Part shown: positions 44,466-52,936 of the stretch, one piece after another
Numbering within the stretch: position 1 is the first letter of the stretch
How the letters are laid out: every line of letters begins with the position of its first letter
NCBI RefSeq assembly: GCF_017410345.1
Contig: NZ_JAFQQZ010000023.1
Coordinates: 1-53,759 of the forward strand
Direction: 5' to 3'
From: Methanobrevibacter sp.
GTDB taxonomy: Archaea > Methanobacteriota > Methanobacteria > Methanobacteriales > Methanobacteriaceae
DNA: 53,759 nucleotides
Position numbers and translations under genes: made by a program
The notes under the pieces: model-generated
Database searches by the model: none
What the model was told of the DNA's origin: nothing
The model's input: only the letters and a program-made list of their open reading frames with translations

Positions 44466-44531
44466 TGTACTAATAGTATGTACAATGTACTATATAAAGC
44501 TTTGTAGTACAAATATGTACATCATAGTACT
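44466..44531 (-). promoter_or_regulatory. trpB2 promoter with six GTAC (TRP-box-like) sites
   Basis: On the minus strand a perfect box A, TTTATATA, lies at 44498-44491. Around it are six GTAC-core hexamers: TGTACT 44466, TGTACA 44479, TGTACT 44486, AGTACA 44506, TGTACA 44516 and AGTACT 44526 (start positions). The last three are spaced ten bases apart, one helical turn. TGTACA is the TRP box bound by TrpY in Methanothermobacter, from memory. The layout would let a repressor cover both sides of the TATA box. Confidence 0.8.
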
Positions 44532-44677
44532 TTAATATTAAGCAACTTAAGTTATTTTTTAACATATATTTTCAAGAAAAAAGAATTTTTTTAACTTTAT
44601 TTTAAAATATAACGATTTTTATCTATTTTTTCATTGTTTTATAAAAATTTAAATATTTTCAAAACAAATAGAAAACT

Positions 44678-45736
44678 ATGAAAATTTTAGCTATTGATGT
44701 AGGTACCGGTACAGAAGACATCTTGCTCTATGACAGTGAAAAGGAGATTGAAAATTCAATGAAACTGGTCATTCCTTCCCCTCATTTGACAATCGGCCAA
44801 AAGATAAGCGAATGTGAAAACGACATTTACTTTGACGGAGTCATCATGGGCGGTGGAAAGATCAAGGACAGATGTCTTGAACATATGGAAAAGGGATATA
44901 AGGTTGCTTTTGAGGATTTGGCAGCAAGAACAATACGTGACAATATCGACCAGGTAAAGTCATATGGATTTGAAGTTGTTGATGAAAACACCTTCAATAA
45001 GGATGAAAAATATAAAAATTATACTATAATATCCCTAAAGGATGTGGATGTAAATCATTTGATGGACATATTCTCCTCATTTGACTTGGACCTTGAAGTC
45101 GATGAGCTCATAGTGGCTGTTCAGGATCATGGATACAGTGAGGATATGGGTGATAGGGACTTCAGATTTGAAAAGATAAAGGAAAAGCTTCCAGAACCGC
45201 TTCCGCCGGAAGTCTTTGCAATGGAAGCTGAAGAGGTGCCAAAGTACTTTACTAGAATGCAATCAGTCATCAAGTCATTAGCTGAAGACAATCCTGAGTT
45301 CAAGCCGGTCCTCATGGATACCAAATTCGCATCAATAGCGGGAGTATGTTACGATAAGGAAGTTCTAAAGCTGAACAGCTTTGTTGTTATGGATATAGGC
45401 AACGGCCATACCACTGTAGCATCCATAGAAGATGGTGAGATACAAGGCGTTTTCGAGCACCACACAAGGGATCTCACTCCAGAAAGGCTTGAAGAGCTTG
45501 TCATAGCCCTTGCAGATGGAAGCATCACTCACGAGGACGTCCATGATGAGGGGGGACATGGCGCATTTGCATTGAACCCTATATCAAAAATAGAAAAGGT
45601 CATAGTGGCAGGTCCAAAGAGAGCTTTGATAGAAGGCACAAACCTTGACTATTACCATGCAGCTCCAGGTGGAGATGTGATGATGACTGGAACTGTCGGA
45701 CTTGTGAAGTCTATGGAGTTCTTAAGAAGAAAATAA
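44678..45736 (+). CDS. DUF1786 ASKHA-type protein
   Basis: Two segments look like the phosphate loops of actin/hexokinase-fold ATPases: AIDVGTGTEDILLYD at the start and VVMDIGNGHTTVASI near residue 230. GGG and AGPKR motifs complete the outline. This family is often labelled pyruvate formate-lyase activating enzyme-like, but no radical SAM cysteine motif is present, so that name is misleading. 352 residues. The ATG has no ribosome site and TTTAAATATTTT lies about 30 bases upstream, which suggests a leaderless transcript. Found mainly in methanogens; role unknown. Confidence 0.8.
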   Translation: MKILAIDVGTGTEDILLYDSEKEIENSMKLVIPSPHLTIGQKISECENDIYFDGVIMGGGKIKDRCLEHMEKGYKVAFEDLAARTIRDNIDQVKSYGFEVVDENTFNKDEKYKNYTIISLKDVDVNHLMDIFSSFDLDLEVDELIVAVQDHGYSEDMGDRDFRFEKIKEKLPEPLPPEVFAMEAEEVPKYFTRMQSVIKSLAEDNPEFKPVLMDTKFASIAGVCYDKEVLKLNSFVVMDIGNGHTTVASIEDGEIQGVFEHHTRDLTPERLEELVIALADGSITHEDVHDEGGHGAFALNPISKIEKVIVAGPKRALIEGTNLDYYHAAPGGDVMMTGTVGLVKSMEFLRRK

Positions 45737-46154
45737 TAATTAAAGAAATTTATTAAATTTAACATAATTTAAATAAATTTTATAATATTTTTAATTATAT
45801 ACATTAAATCTATATAATCATTAAAAAAATTAATATTTTCTCTATATTATAGATTTTTATATATATTTTCTCAATTTTTATCATTTTCCAGTTACTTTTA
45901 TCTTATTTTCATTATATTTTTTATGAAATTTCATCATTTCCCAATCACTTTTTTGTTTTTCCTTGCAACTTTTTCATTTTCTACAGACACTTTTTTAGCT
46001 GTTGATGCTGATTTTTGTAAAACTTTTCAACAAGATAGAAAAAAACTTTATAATACATTAATACTAAAATAACAATTGATAATATTGAATTACAGATTTT
46101 TTTCAAAACTTAAATAAAATTTTTTGATTTTAATTGGTTTTAAAGAGGCATGAT
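45737..46154. other. AT-rich spacer upstream of PHP gene
   Basis: About 418 bases with no convincing open frame or RNA gene. A TATA-like ACTTTATAATAC near 46034-46045 would give a roughly 90-base leader before the PHP gene. Otherwise simple T-rich sequence. Confidence 0.4.
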
Positions 46155-46820
46155 ATGAAATTTGATCCACACATCCATAGTGTTTATTCAGGGGATTCCC
46201 GTTCAGAACCTATTGATATTTTAATTCAAGCTGAAAAGAAAGGCTTGGATGCCATTGCAATCAGCGACCATAATGAAATCAAAGGCTCTAGAATTGCAAG
46301 GTCCTATGGCGGAAACATCATTGTAGTTCCTTCAATAGAGATTTCATCTGACAAAGGCCATATTTTAGGATTGGGCGTAGATGAAATCATTCCAAAGGGT
46401 TTGTCTGCTGTAGAAACCATTGACAGGATACACGATGCAGGTGGACTTGCGATTGTACCTCATCCATTTTCATATTATAGGCATGGCCTTTTCTGCAAGG
46501 TTGACAAGAACCTGATTGTAGATGGAGTTGAAACAAAGAATGCAAGGTACATTTTCGGATACTCAAATAAGCAGGCAGAGACTTTAGCCTACAATAAAAG
46601 ACTTGCGACATTGGGGGCAAGCGATTCTCATTTCCTTGAATCCGTTGGAGATGCATATACTGAAGTGAATACCAAGGGATATGATTCTGTAGATGGCATC
46701 TTAAAGGCCATTAAGCATAGGCGCTGCAAGGCAATGGGTCATGGAACCAGCAATTTCCTGGTTGCTAAGGAAGTCTTTGTAAAAAAGGTACTTAGAAGGT
46801 ATCCGAAAAGGGACGAATAA
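46155..46820 (+). CDS. PHP-domain metal-dependent phosphoesterase
   Basis: PHP fold as in polymerase III alpha and histidinol phosphatase. Metal ligands are visible: DPHIHSVYSGDS (H-x-H) at the start, ISDHNE, PSIEIS, IVPHPFS and GASDSHF. 221 residues from ATG 46155, which has GAGG six bases upstream; the open frame runs seven codons further without a ribosome site. A stand-alone phosphoesterase with unknown substrate, possibly nucleotide-related. The DUF63 gene follows after 18 bases, so the two probably share a transcript. Confidence 0.87.
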   Translation: MKFDPHIHSVYSGDSRSEPIDILIQAEKKGLDAIAISDHNEIKGSRIARSYGGNIIVVPSIEISSDKGHILGLGVDEIIPKGLSAVETIDRIHDAGGLAIVPHPFSYYRHGLFCKVDKNLIVDGVETKNARYIFGYSNKQAETLAYNKRLATLGASDSHFLESVGDAYTEVNTKGYDSVDGILKAIKHRRCKAMGHGTSNFLVAKEVFVKKVLRRYPKRDE

Positions 46821-46838
46821 AATATATTTTATGATAAT

Positions 46839-47684
46839 ATGCCTACTGCAGACACTTTTCTACCAGATATTGTACAAACCACATTTTTCTCAGGATACAC
46901 TGTTTTCAATACAGTGGTATACACACTAATTTTAGTAGTCTTTATCTTAGCTATCATAAAAATGTTCAAGAGATTGGAAATAGACCCCCTTTCAATTTTC
47001 TATTCCATCATTCCATTTGTTTTTCTAGGATCATCAACACGTGCCTTGGTGGATAATGGAATTTATCCGAAGACGGTTTTTCTAATCACTCCAGGACTAT
47101 ATGTTCTTGTAGGTTTGATAACAATATTCTCATTCTTATTCTGCATTTATCTTTATCATAAAAAGGATATTGATTATAGGCATTCATTGTTTTTCATTGG
47201 GGTAATTTTTTCATTGCCGAATATAATTTTTTTCTCCAATGTAAATTTCGCTGCAATGGCTTATGTTTTGATCACATGGTTAATCTCATCAGCAATATTC
47301 ATTGGATTTGCATTTTTAGTTTTATACATTAAGAACAATAATTTAAGATTTGATGTTTCACAATTTGCTCAAAAACTGAAAAAATATAAAATTAATTTTT
47401 CAATTGTTCTTGCCCACCTCTTTGATGCATCAACAACTTATGTTGCAGTAGAGCACTTCAATTATGCAGAACAGCATGTTTTACCAAATGCCTTAAATCA
47501 GCTGTTCGATACATATCTTACACTGTTTCCTATGAAAATTATAGTCATCGTTGCAGTATTATACATAATCGATCAATATTTCGATGACTTGACCAGAAAA
47601 AATCTATTAAAATTAACAGTATTTGTATTAGGATTAGCACCAGGTTTAAGGAATATTTTGACATTGATAATTGGCACCATATGA
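46839..47684 (+). CDS. DUF63 multi-pass membrane protein
   Basis: About seven hydrophobic helices across 281 residues. The DUF63 signatures are FLGSSTRALVDNGIYP near residue 65 and AHLFDASTTYVAVEHFNYAEQHVLPN near 190-215. The family is confined mainly to Euryarchaeota and has no known function; conserved Arg, Asp, His and Glu inside membrane segments suggest a transport or membrane-enzyme role. It starts 18 bases after the PHP gene with only ATGATAAT ahead. The pairing with a PHP phosphoesterase may hint at a shared phosphorylated lipid or nucleotide substrate, which is speculation. Confidence 0.88.
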   Translation: MPTADTFLPDIVQTTFFSGYTVFNTVVYTLILVVFILAIIKMFKRLEIDPLSIFYSIIPFVFLGSSTRALVDNGIYPKTVFLITPGLYVLVGLITIFSFLFCIYLYHKKDIDYRHSLFFIGVIFSLPNIIFFSNVNFAAMAYVLITWLISSAIFIGFAFLVLYIKNNNLRFDVSQFAQKLKKYKINFSIVLAHLFDASTTYVAVEHFNYAEQHVLPNALNQLFDTYLTLFPMKIIVIVAVLYIIDQYFDDLTRKNLLKLTVFVLGLAPGLRNILTLIIGTI

Positions 47685-47821
47685 TGATAATTTTTTAAAA
47701 AAATAAGAATAATTTCAATGTCATAATTTTTTAAAATAGGAAAAATAAAAATTTCTTAAATATTAAATTTTTTTTAAAATTTTCAAAAATAAAAAAATTA
47801 AAAAATTATAAAATTCATAAA

Positions 47822-47854
47822 AAAAGAAAAAAAATGTTTCATAATTATGAAACA
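47822..47854 (-). terminator. Perfect 20-base palindrome terminator for leuA
   Basis: TGTTTCATAATTATGAAACA at 47835-47854 is a perfect palindrome. On the minus strand it is followed by a run of Ts, 50-70 bases past the leuA stop. It lies between converging DUF63 and leuA genes and so most likely ends the leuA transcript. Confidence 0.75.
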
Positions 47855-47906
47855 GATAAAATGATTGTAAAAAAAAAAAATAAATTAAAAAAAATTGATT
47901 TTTTAA

Positions 47907-49442
47907 TCAGCTGATTTTTTCAATGGACAACAATCTATTGATTGAGTTGATGACTGCAACCACACTTGAAATGATTACGTCCTCTCTTGTAGCCCTTCCT
48001 GTTGCCCTGTGGCCCGCATTGTCTGAAATCACTACAAAGGTTTCTGCCAATGCATCTGTACCACCGCTTACCGCCTCAAGCCTGTACTCTTCAAGGCTTA
48101 TATCAACTGTTTCCTTAACCAGTGATCTGATTGCGCCGATGGCTGCGTCAACAGGTCCTACTCCAATCTGGGAAGTTTCCATGATCTTTCCTTCAATTGA
48201 AAGCTTTACGGTTGCTGTTGCAGACACTGATTCACCGGTCATCACATTGAGACCAAGCAATTTGATGTATTCCTTGTCGCTTGTGGAGAGTTCTGTGATT
48301 GCAATGGACTTCAAGTCCTCATCTGTAATGCATTTTCCCTTATCCCCAAGTGTCTTTACCTGATTGTAGATGTTTTCAAATTGCTTAGGGGTAACTTCCA
48401 GATTGAATTCCTCCAATTTGGATTTGATTCCGGCATGGCCGGTATGCTTTCCAAGTGCAATTCTTCTTTTGTGCCCTACAAGTTCAGGGGGGATAGGTTC
48501 GTAGGTGGATGAATTCTTCAATATTCCATCCACATGGATGCCAGATTCATGGGCGAATGCATTCTCTCCAACTATTGGTTTTGTTGGAGGCATCTTTATA
48601 CCAGTAATTGATTCGATGAAATTTGAAGTGTCATAAAGCTTTGTTGTATCGATGCCAATGTTTGCTCCATAAGCTATTTTAAGGCTTACAACAAGTTCTT
48701 CAAGGGAAGTGTTTCCAGCTCTTTCACCGATACCGTTTATTGTGCAGTGTGCTTGGTTAGCACCTTCCTCTATACCGATGATGGAGTTTGATACTGCAAG
48801 GCCGAAATCGTTATGGAAGTGAAGGCTTATAGGAACATTGATTTTCTTTCTAAGGATTCTTATCAAGTCCCTTGTTGTTGAAGGCACCAGGATTCCTACG
48901 GTATCTGGAACATTGACGATGTCTGCTCCAGCATCCTCAACGCTTTTATAGAATTCTATCAGATAGTTCAATTCTGTCCTTGTGGCGTCTTCTGCTGAGA
49001 ATTCCACTGTAAGGCCATGGTCCTTTGCATATTCAACTGCCTCAACAGCCTGATTTATGATTTCGGTTTTGGATTTCTTCAATTTATAGTCTCTGTGAAG
49101 TGGGGAAGTGCCTATAAACAAGTGAGCATATGACAAGTCGGAGTCAATGACTGCATCGATGTCCTTTTCCAATACTCTTGCAAGACCGCATAAGTTGGAT
49201 TTGAAACCCAAATCCGCCATTCTTTTTGCAGCTTGCCTTTCACCTTCTGATACAGTTGGAAAACCCATTTCAATTGTGTCCACTCCAAGTTCGTCAAGCT
49301 TTTGGGCAATCTTCACTTTCTCATCTACAGTTAAAGCTATGCCTGGAGCCTGCTCTCCATCTCGAAGTGTAGTGTCAAAGATTTTGATTTGATCAGGGAT
49401 TTTCAATTCTTCCTTAACGTCTTCAATGTTTATTGCATTCAT
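47907..49442 (-). CDS. leuA: 2-isopropylmalate synthase (LeuA; citramalate synthase possible)
   Basis: Condenses acetyl-CoA with 2-ketoisovalerate in leucine synthesis. Catalytic barrel motifs: FDTTLRDGEQAPG (metal Asp), EMGFPTVSEGE, SAEDATRT, ISLHFHNDFGLA (metal His) and NGIGERAGN. The C-terminal regulatory dimer domain is present (GVGPVDAAIGAIRSLV..GGTDALAET), giving 511 residues, so it is not the shorter AksA homocitrate synthase. HFHNDFGLAVSN and GFPTVSEGE favour LeuA over CimA, but methanogens carry both and the distinction is not certain. AAAGGGAAAA precedes the ATG. No other leu or ilv gene adjacent. Confidence 0.82.
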   Translation of the reverse strand: MNAINIEDVKEELKIPDQIKIFDTTLRDGEQAPGIALTVDEKVKIAQKLDELGVDTIEMGFPTVSEGERQAAKRMADLGFKSNLCGLARVLEKDIDAVIDSDLSYAHLFIGTSPLHRDYKLKKSKTEIINQAVEAVEYAKDHGLTVEFSAEDATRTELNYLIEFYKSVEDAGADIVNVPDTVGILVPSTTRDLIRILRKKINVPISLHFHNDFGLAVSNSIIGIEEGANQAHCTINGIGERAGNTSLEELVVSLKIAYGANIGIDTTKLYDTSNFIESITGIKMPPTKPIVGENAFAHESGIHVDGILKNSSTYEPIPPELVGHKRRIALGKHTGHAGIKSKLEEFNLEVTPKQFENIYNQVKTLGDKGKCITDEDLKSIAITELSTSDKEYIKLLGLNVMTGESVSATATVKLSIEGKIMETSQIGVGPVDAAIGAIRSLVKETVDISLEEYRLEAVSGGTDALAETFVVISDNAGHRATGRATREDVIISSVVAVINSINRLLSIEKIS

Positions 49443-49543
49443 TTTTCCCTTTCCTTCAATTTTTCAATTAATGGTATTAGCAAAAAATTTTAAAATTTTT
49501 TATTTGTCTATTTGATATATAGAATTTTATAGAATTAATTTTA

Positions 49544-50659
49544 TTAATAATTATCTAAAGCAGTCTGATAGTTTCCATCCAATTTAATATATGGCTCTGC
49601 TCTCTTTACAACAACCCCAATTCTTTGAAGCTCTTCCAATTTTTTAAATGGCTTGTTCTTACGGATTCTCATTATCATTCTCGCAGATTTAGGGCCTATT
49701 CCTGGAACCCTGATCAAGTGCTTATAGGAGGCATGATTTATTTCAACTGGGAATATGTTCATTTCCCTTGCAGCCAAGATCTTAGGGTCTTCTTTCAATG
49801 ACAGCTTATCGTCTTCATCAAACACAAGTTCCTTCACATCAAACTTATAATCGCTCAACAATGCATCCGCATGATAAAGCTTTGCTGTTCTCGCTGTATT
49901 GCAGGATTCCTTGTTCTCAAATTCTGTTCCCTCTACAGGTGAAAATGCACTGAAGTAGCTGCGTCTAAGATCCACTTTCTTGTATAGACTTTCCATTCTT
50001 TTAAGGATTTCAAGGTCTGTTTCATCATTCGCTCCGACAATCAGCTGTGTTGTATGGCCTGATTTTGCAAAGGTCGGATTCTTTTTGGAGATGTCATTCA
50101 TCCAATCAAGCCTTTTCAGGATGTCCTTATTGTAGTCCTTAGTGCTTGTGATTTCGCTGAGGCCGTCTTTGGTGGCGGCCTCTATGTTGAGGCTCACCCT
50201 ATTTGCCAAGCTCATGGCCCTTTTGATTGAGTCCTTTGATGCACCAGGAATGATCTTCAGGTGTATGTAATCATCATATCCATAGTCCTTTCTTAGGATT
50301 CTAGCAGTCTCTATGGTCTTTTCCATTGTGGCATCAATCGTATCCCCTATTCCTGAACTTAAAAAGAGACCATTGACATAACCGTTGTTGTAGTAGTGAA
50401 GGAATGCCCTTGAAAGCTCTTGCGGACTTAGTTCAAGACGGGTGAAATCACGTTTGCTTTGATTGATGCAGTATTTGCAATCGTTTTTGCATTTGTTTGT
50501 CATCAAAGTTTTAAAAAGAGGTATCTTGCATCCGTTGTGTCCTGTGGCATGGTAGATTCCAGGAAGATTCACTTGAGAGCTCTTGCTATGGCTAACATAA
50601 TCGCACAGGTCATATTGTGCACTGTCTGCCAAAACTTGCATTTTCTCTAATGTAGACAT
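49544..50659 (-). CDS. Radical SAM protein with helix-hairpin-helix domain (putative DNA modification/repair)
   Basis: Radical SAM cluster cysteines are C57, C61 and C64 (KCKNDCKYC), followed by GLFLSSGIGD and IHLKIIPGAS. The C-terminal helix-hairpin-helix is VPGIGPKSARMIMRI, a DNA-binding element. This order defines the family often annotated as putative DNA modification/repair radical SAM protein, usually found with a uracil-DNA-glycosylase-like partner. No such partner is next to it here. 371 residues; GAGGTAAACA precedes the ATG. The chemical reaction is unknown. Confidence 0.87.
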   Translation of the reverse strand: MSTLEKMQVLADSAQYDLCDYVSHSKSSQVNLPGIYHATGHNGCKIPLFKTLMTNKCKNDCKYCINQSKRDFTRLELSPQELSRAFLHYYNNGYVNGLFLSSGIGDTIDATMEKTIETARILRKDYGYDDYIHLKIIPGASKDSIKRAMSLANRVSLNIEAATKDGLSEITSTKDYNKDILKRLDWMNDISKKNPTFAKSGHTTQLIVGANDETDLEILKRMESLYKKVDLRRSYFSAFSPVEGTEFENKESCNTARTAKLYHADALLSDYKFDVKELVFDEDDKLSLKEDPKILAAREMNIFPVEINHASYKHLIRVPGIGPKSARMIMRIRKNKPFKKLEELQRIGVVVKRAEPYIKLDGNYQTALDNY

Positions 50660-50769
50660 TGTTTACCTCTTTTAATAAATATTCATTTAATTTACTTATT
50701 TTTCAAATAATATTATCTTTATTGTTATTTATAAATATTAACAATATGTATTATTGCCAATTTAGATAT

Positions 50770-50931
50770 TTAGACAAAGTATAATATTATGCTTATTAGA
50801 ACCAAGATTAAAGAAACGATGCTCAATATTCTGCTTTCCTTATTTCCATCCTTGTTTAGTTTGTAGTTTATGCATATCATCATTGCCACTAAGATCAATA
50901 ATATGATATTTATTATCTCTTTGATTAACAT
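50770..50931 (-). CDS. Small two-helix membrane protein
   Basis: A 53-residue protein made of two hydrophobic helices (residues about 3-20 and 36-53) joined by a charged loop (NYKLNKDGNKESR). The open frame extends to 51003, but the ATG at 50931 has AAAGGTGATAGA immediately upstream and removes an unlikely basic N-terminus. No family recognised. A second small hydrophobic frame lies upstream on the same strand (51019-51114), so the two may form a small-protein operon. Confidence 0.6.
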   Translation of the reverse strand: MLIKEIINIILLILVAMMICINYKLNKDGNKESRILSIVSLILVLISIILYFV

Positions 50932-51018
50932 TCTATCACCTTTAAAGAATCTTTTTTTAATTAGGTAAGGTTTATATATTATAGATAATAAACTTTTAAA
51001 CAAGAAAATAAGAGAGAA

Positions 51019-51114
51019 TTAATCTCCCTTATTCTTGTTGATGTACAAGTTCAACATTTGTACAATAAGACTTAAAGTACTAATGAGGATTTGTACATCT
51101 GTACTACCTATAAT
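51019..51114 (-). CDS. Possible 31-residue hydrophobic peptide with non-standard start
   Basis: A clean reading frame encodes a short peptide with a hydrophobic stretch (QILISTLSLIVQMLNLYI) and a basic-then-acidic tail NKNKGD. A near-perfect ribosome site GGGAGGTGAT lies seven bases before an ATT codon at 51114. No ATG or GTG is in frame; the nearest alternative start is TTG at 51135, without a ribosome site. The layout recalls small holin-like type I toxins of bacteria, but that is only pattern likeness. GTAC boxes overlap this frame. It could also be non-coding. Confidence 0.35.
   Translation of the reverse strand: MIGSTDVQILISTLSLIVQMLNLYINKNKGD
51042..51105. promoter_or_regulatory. GTAC-box array in small-protein locus
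   Basis: TGTACA occurs at 51042-51047, 51059-51064 and 51092-51097, AGTACT at 51076-51081 and TGTACT at 51100-51105. The first four start 17, 17 and 16 bases apart. The same box family surrounds the trpB2 TATA element at 44.5 kb. The boxes overlap a possible small coding frame, so they could lie within a leader rather than a promoter. Confidence 0.5.
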
Positions 51115-51135
51115 ATCATCACCTCCCAGTAACAA

Positions 51136-51460
51136 ATTTCAAGATTCTATTTTTTAAAAAACAAAACCTTTTTTAAACCTGTTACACTTTAATATTTATT
51201 TTTTGTGCTTATAATATTTAAATAAGAGCATTTGAAAAGTAATATTCATTATAAGTCATAAATAGTTTACCATATCTAATTTAAAGCATTTTAAACAATT
51301 TTTATTTTTTGGATAATTTCATCAAAAATTTTTTTAAAATTATTACATTTTTAACTAAAATTCTCCATTTTTATTACTTTCTATGAATTCTTTTTAAAAT
51401 TTAAAACAATTTCGTCTAAGATAAGAAAATTTTAAATAAAATATATGCTAATCTAATATT
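51136..51460. other. Divergent AT-rich promoter region
   Basis: About 325 bases between the small-protein locus and the CfbB-like gene. A minus-strand TTTAAATATTATAAG lies near 51210-51225 and a plus-strand TTTTAAATAAAATATA near 51430-51445, the latter close enough to the ATG at 51461 for a nearly leaderless transcript. Nothing else seen. Confidence 0.45.
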
Positions 51461-52936
51461 ATGAAAGTCGTACTAGCTGGAACTGGAAGTGCTGTCGGTA
51501 AAACCACTATTTCTACAGGAATCATGAAGGCACTTCAAGATGAAAACGTACAGCCATTTAAGGTAGGCCCTGATTTTATAGATCCATCTTACCATACCAT
51601 TGCAACTGGCAATGCTTCAAGGAATTTGGATTCCTTTTTCATGAATGAGTTTCAAATAATCAATTCATTTGAAAGGGCAATGAAGATATCCAAGTCAAGT
51701 ATGGGTATCATTGAAGGTGTAAGAGGGTTATATGAGGGGATTAGCCCTATCAGCGATATAGGCAATACTGCTTCAATCGCCAAGGCCTTGGATGCACCGG
51801 TTGTTTTGCTAATGGATTCAAGAAGCCTGGTGAAAAGTGCGGCAGCTGTAGTATTGGGCTTCAAGGCTCTTGACCCTGACATCCGAATTGAAGGGGTTAT
51901 CCTGAATAAGGTCAAAGGACAAAGGCATTACCTTAAGGCTAAGGAGTCTGTTGAAAAGTTGGCTAACGTTCCAGTCATAGGAGGCATTCCAAGAAATGAA
52001 GAGATTGCAGTGGAGGAAAGGCATCTTGGTTTGGTCCCTGCTCTTGAAAAGGAAAAAATCAATAGAAACATTGAACTTTGGGGAAAGATTGCTGAGGAAT
52101 ATATAGACCTGGATGCTCTTAAGGATATTATGAAGACATCCAGCAAATCTGCTGTAAGAGACAATAAAGATAAGGCCATTGAATCCATGGAAGATAATGG
52201 TCATCGCGTTGATTTGTCCATTCATGAGGATGAGTTCAATAAGGAGCATAATGAAGTGATAAATCTGGAAGTAACCAATGGATCTGCTCCAGGTAAGTTA
52301 TGGAAGACAGGGAATAAGACTCCTTTAAAGATTGGTGTTGCTTTGGATGAGATATTCACATTCTATTATAAGGAGACATTGGAATCCCTTGAGGACAATG
52401 GCGCCAAGATTGTTCCATTCAGCCCATATAAGGATGAGGAAATTCCTGATGTTGATGCTCTCTATATTGGTGGAGGATACCCAGAAGTATTCAAGAAGGA
52501 CTTGTCAGAGAATAAATCAATGTTGGAATCCATCAATAAATTTCATAAGGAGAATAGGCCTATATATGGTGAATGTGGTGGATTGATCTATTTATCAAAG
52601 TCCATTGATGGTCTTGGAATGGTTAATGCTATCCCATACGCAGCTGAAATGACTCCTAAGGTTCAGGGATTGAATTATGTTGTGGCAAGGTCAAATAGGG
52701 ACAATCTCATATCTGAAAAGGGAGATATCTTCAGAGCGCATGAGTTCCATTACACCAAGCTCAATATTGATAGTACAGATGATCTTGCATTTGATGTGCT
52801 TAGAGGCAGAGGTGTATTGAATAATATGGATGGTGTCAGTGTTAGGAACACTTTAGCTAATTATATTCACATTCATGCTTGTTCATGTCCTAACTTTGCA
52901 TATAATTTCACTAAAAATATAGCAGAGTTAGACTAA
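51461..52936 (+). CDS. cfbB: CobB/CbiA-family a,c-diamide synthase, probable CfbB
   Basis: Glutamine-dependent amidation of the a and c acetate side chains of a corphin or corrin precursor. The N-terminal dethiobiotin-synthetase-like ATPase has [11 protein letters not shown] (residues 6-16) and [10 protein letters not shown]. The C-terminal class I glutaminase has IGGGYPE, the nucleophile Cys in [10 protein letters not shown] and HEFHYT. 491 residues, with a charged linker at 225-290. In methanogens such a protein is CfbB, which amidates Ni-sirohydrochlorin in coenzyme F430 synthesis; cobyrinate diamide synthase CbiA is the alternative and cannot be excluded by motif. No other cfb gene adjacent. 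Confidence 0.85.
   Translation: MKVVLAGTGSAVGKTTISTGIMKALQDENVQPFKVGPDFIDPSYHTIATGNASRNLDSFFMNEFQIINSFERAMKISKSSMGIIEGVRGLYEGISPISDIGNTASIAKALDAPVVLLMDSRSLVKSAAAVVLGFKALDPDIRIEGVILNKVKGQRHYLKAKESVEKLANVPVIGGIPRNEEIAVEERHLGLVPALEKEKINRNIELWGKIAEEYIDLDALKDIMKTSSKSAVRDNKDKAIESMEDNGHRVDLSIHEDEFNKEHNEVINLEVTNGSAPGKLWKTGNKTPLKIGVALDEIFTFYYKETLESLEDNGAKIVPFSPYKDEEIPDVDALYIGGGYPEVFKKDLSENKSMLESINKFHKENRPIYGECGGLIYLSKSIDGLGMVNAIPYAAEMTPKVQGLNYVVARSNRDNLISEKGDIFRAHEFHYTKLNIDSTDDLAFDVLRGRGVLNNMDGVSVRNTLANYIHIHACSCPNFAYNFTKNIAELD

Noticed and set aside
44678-45736. Annotation as pyruvate formate-lyase activating enzyme
   Set aside because: No CxxxCxxC motif exists; the sequence fits the ASKHA-like DUF1786 instead.
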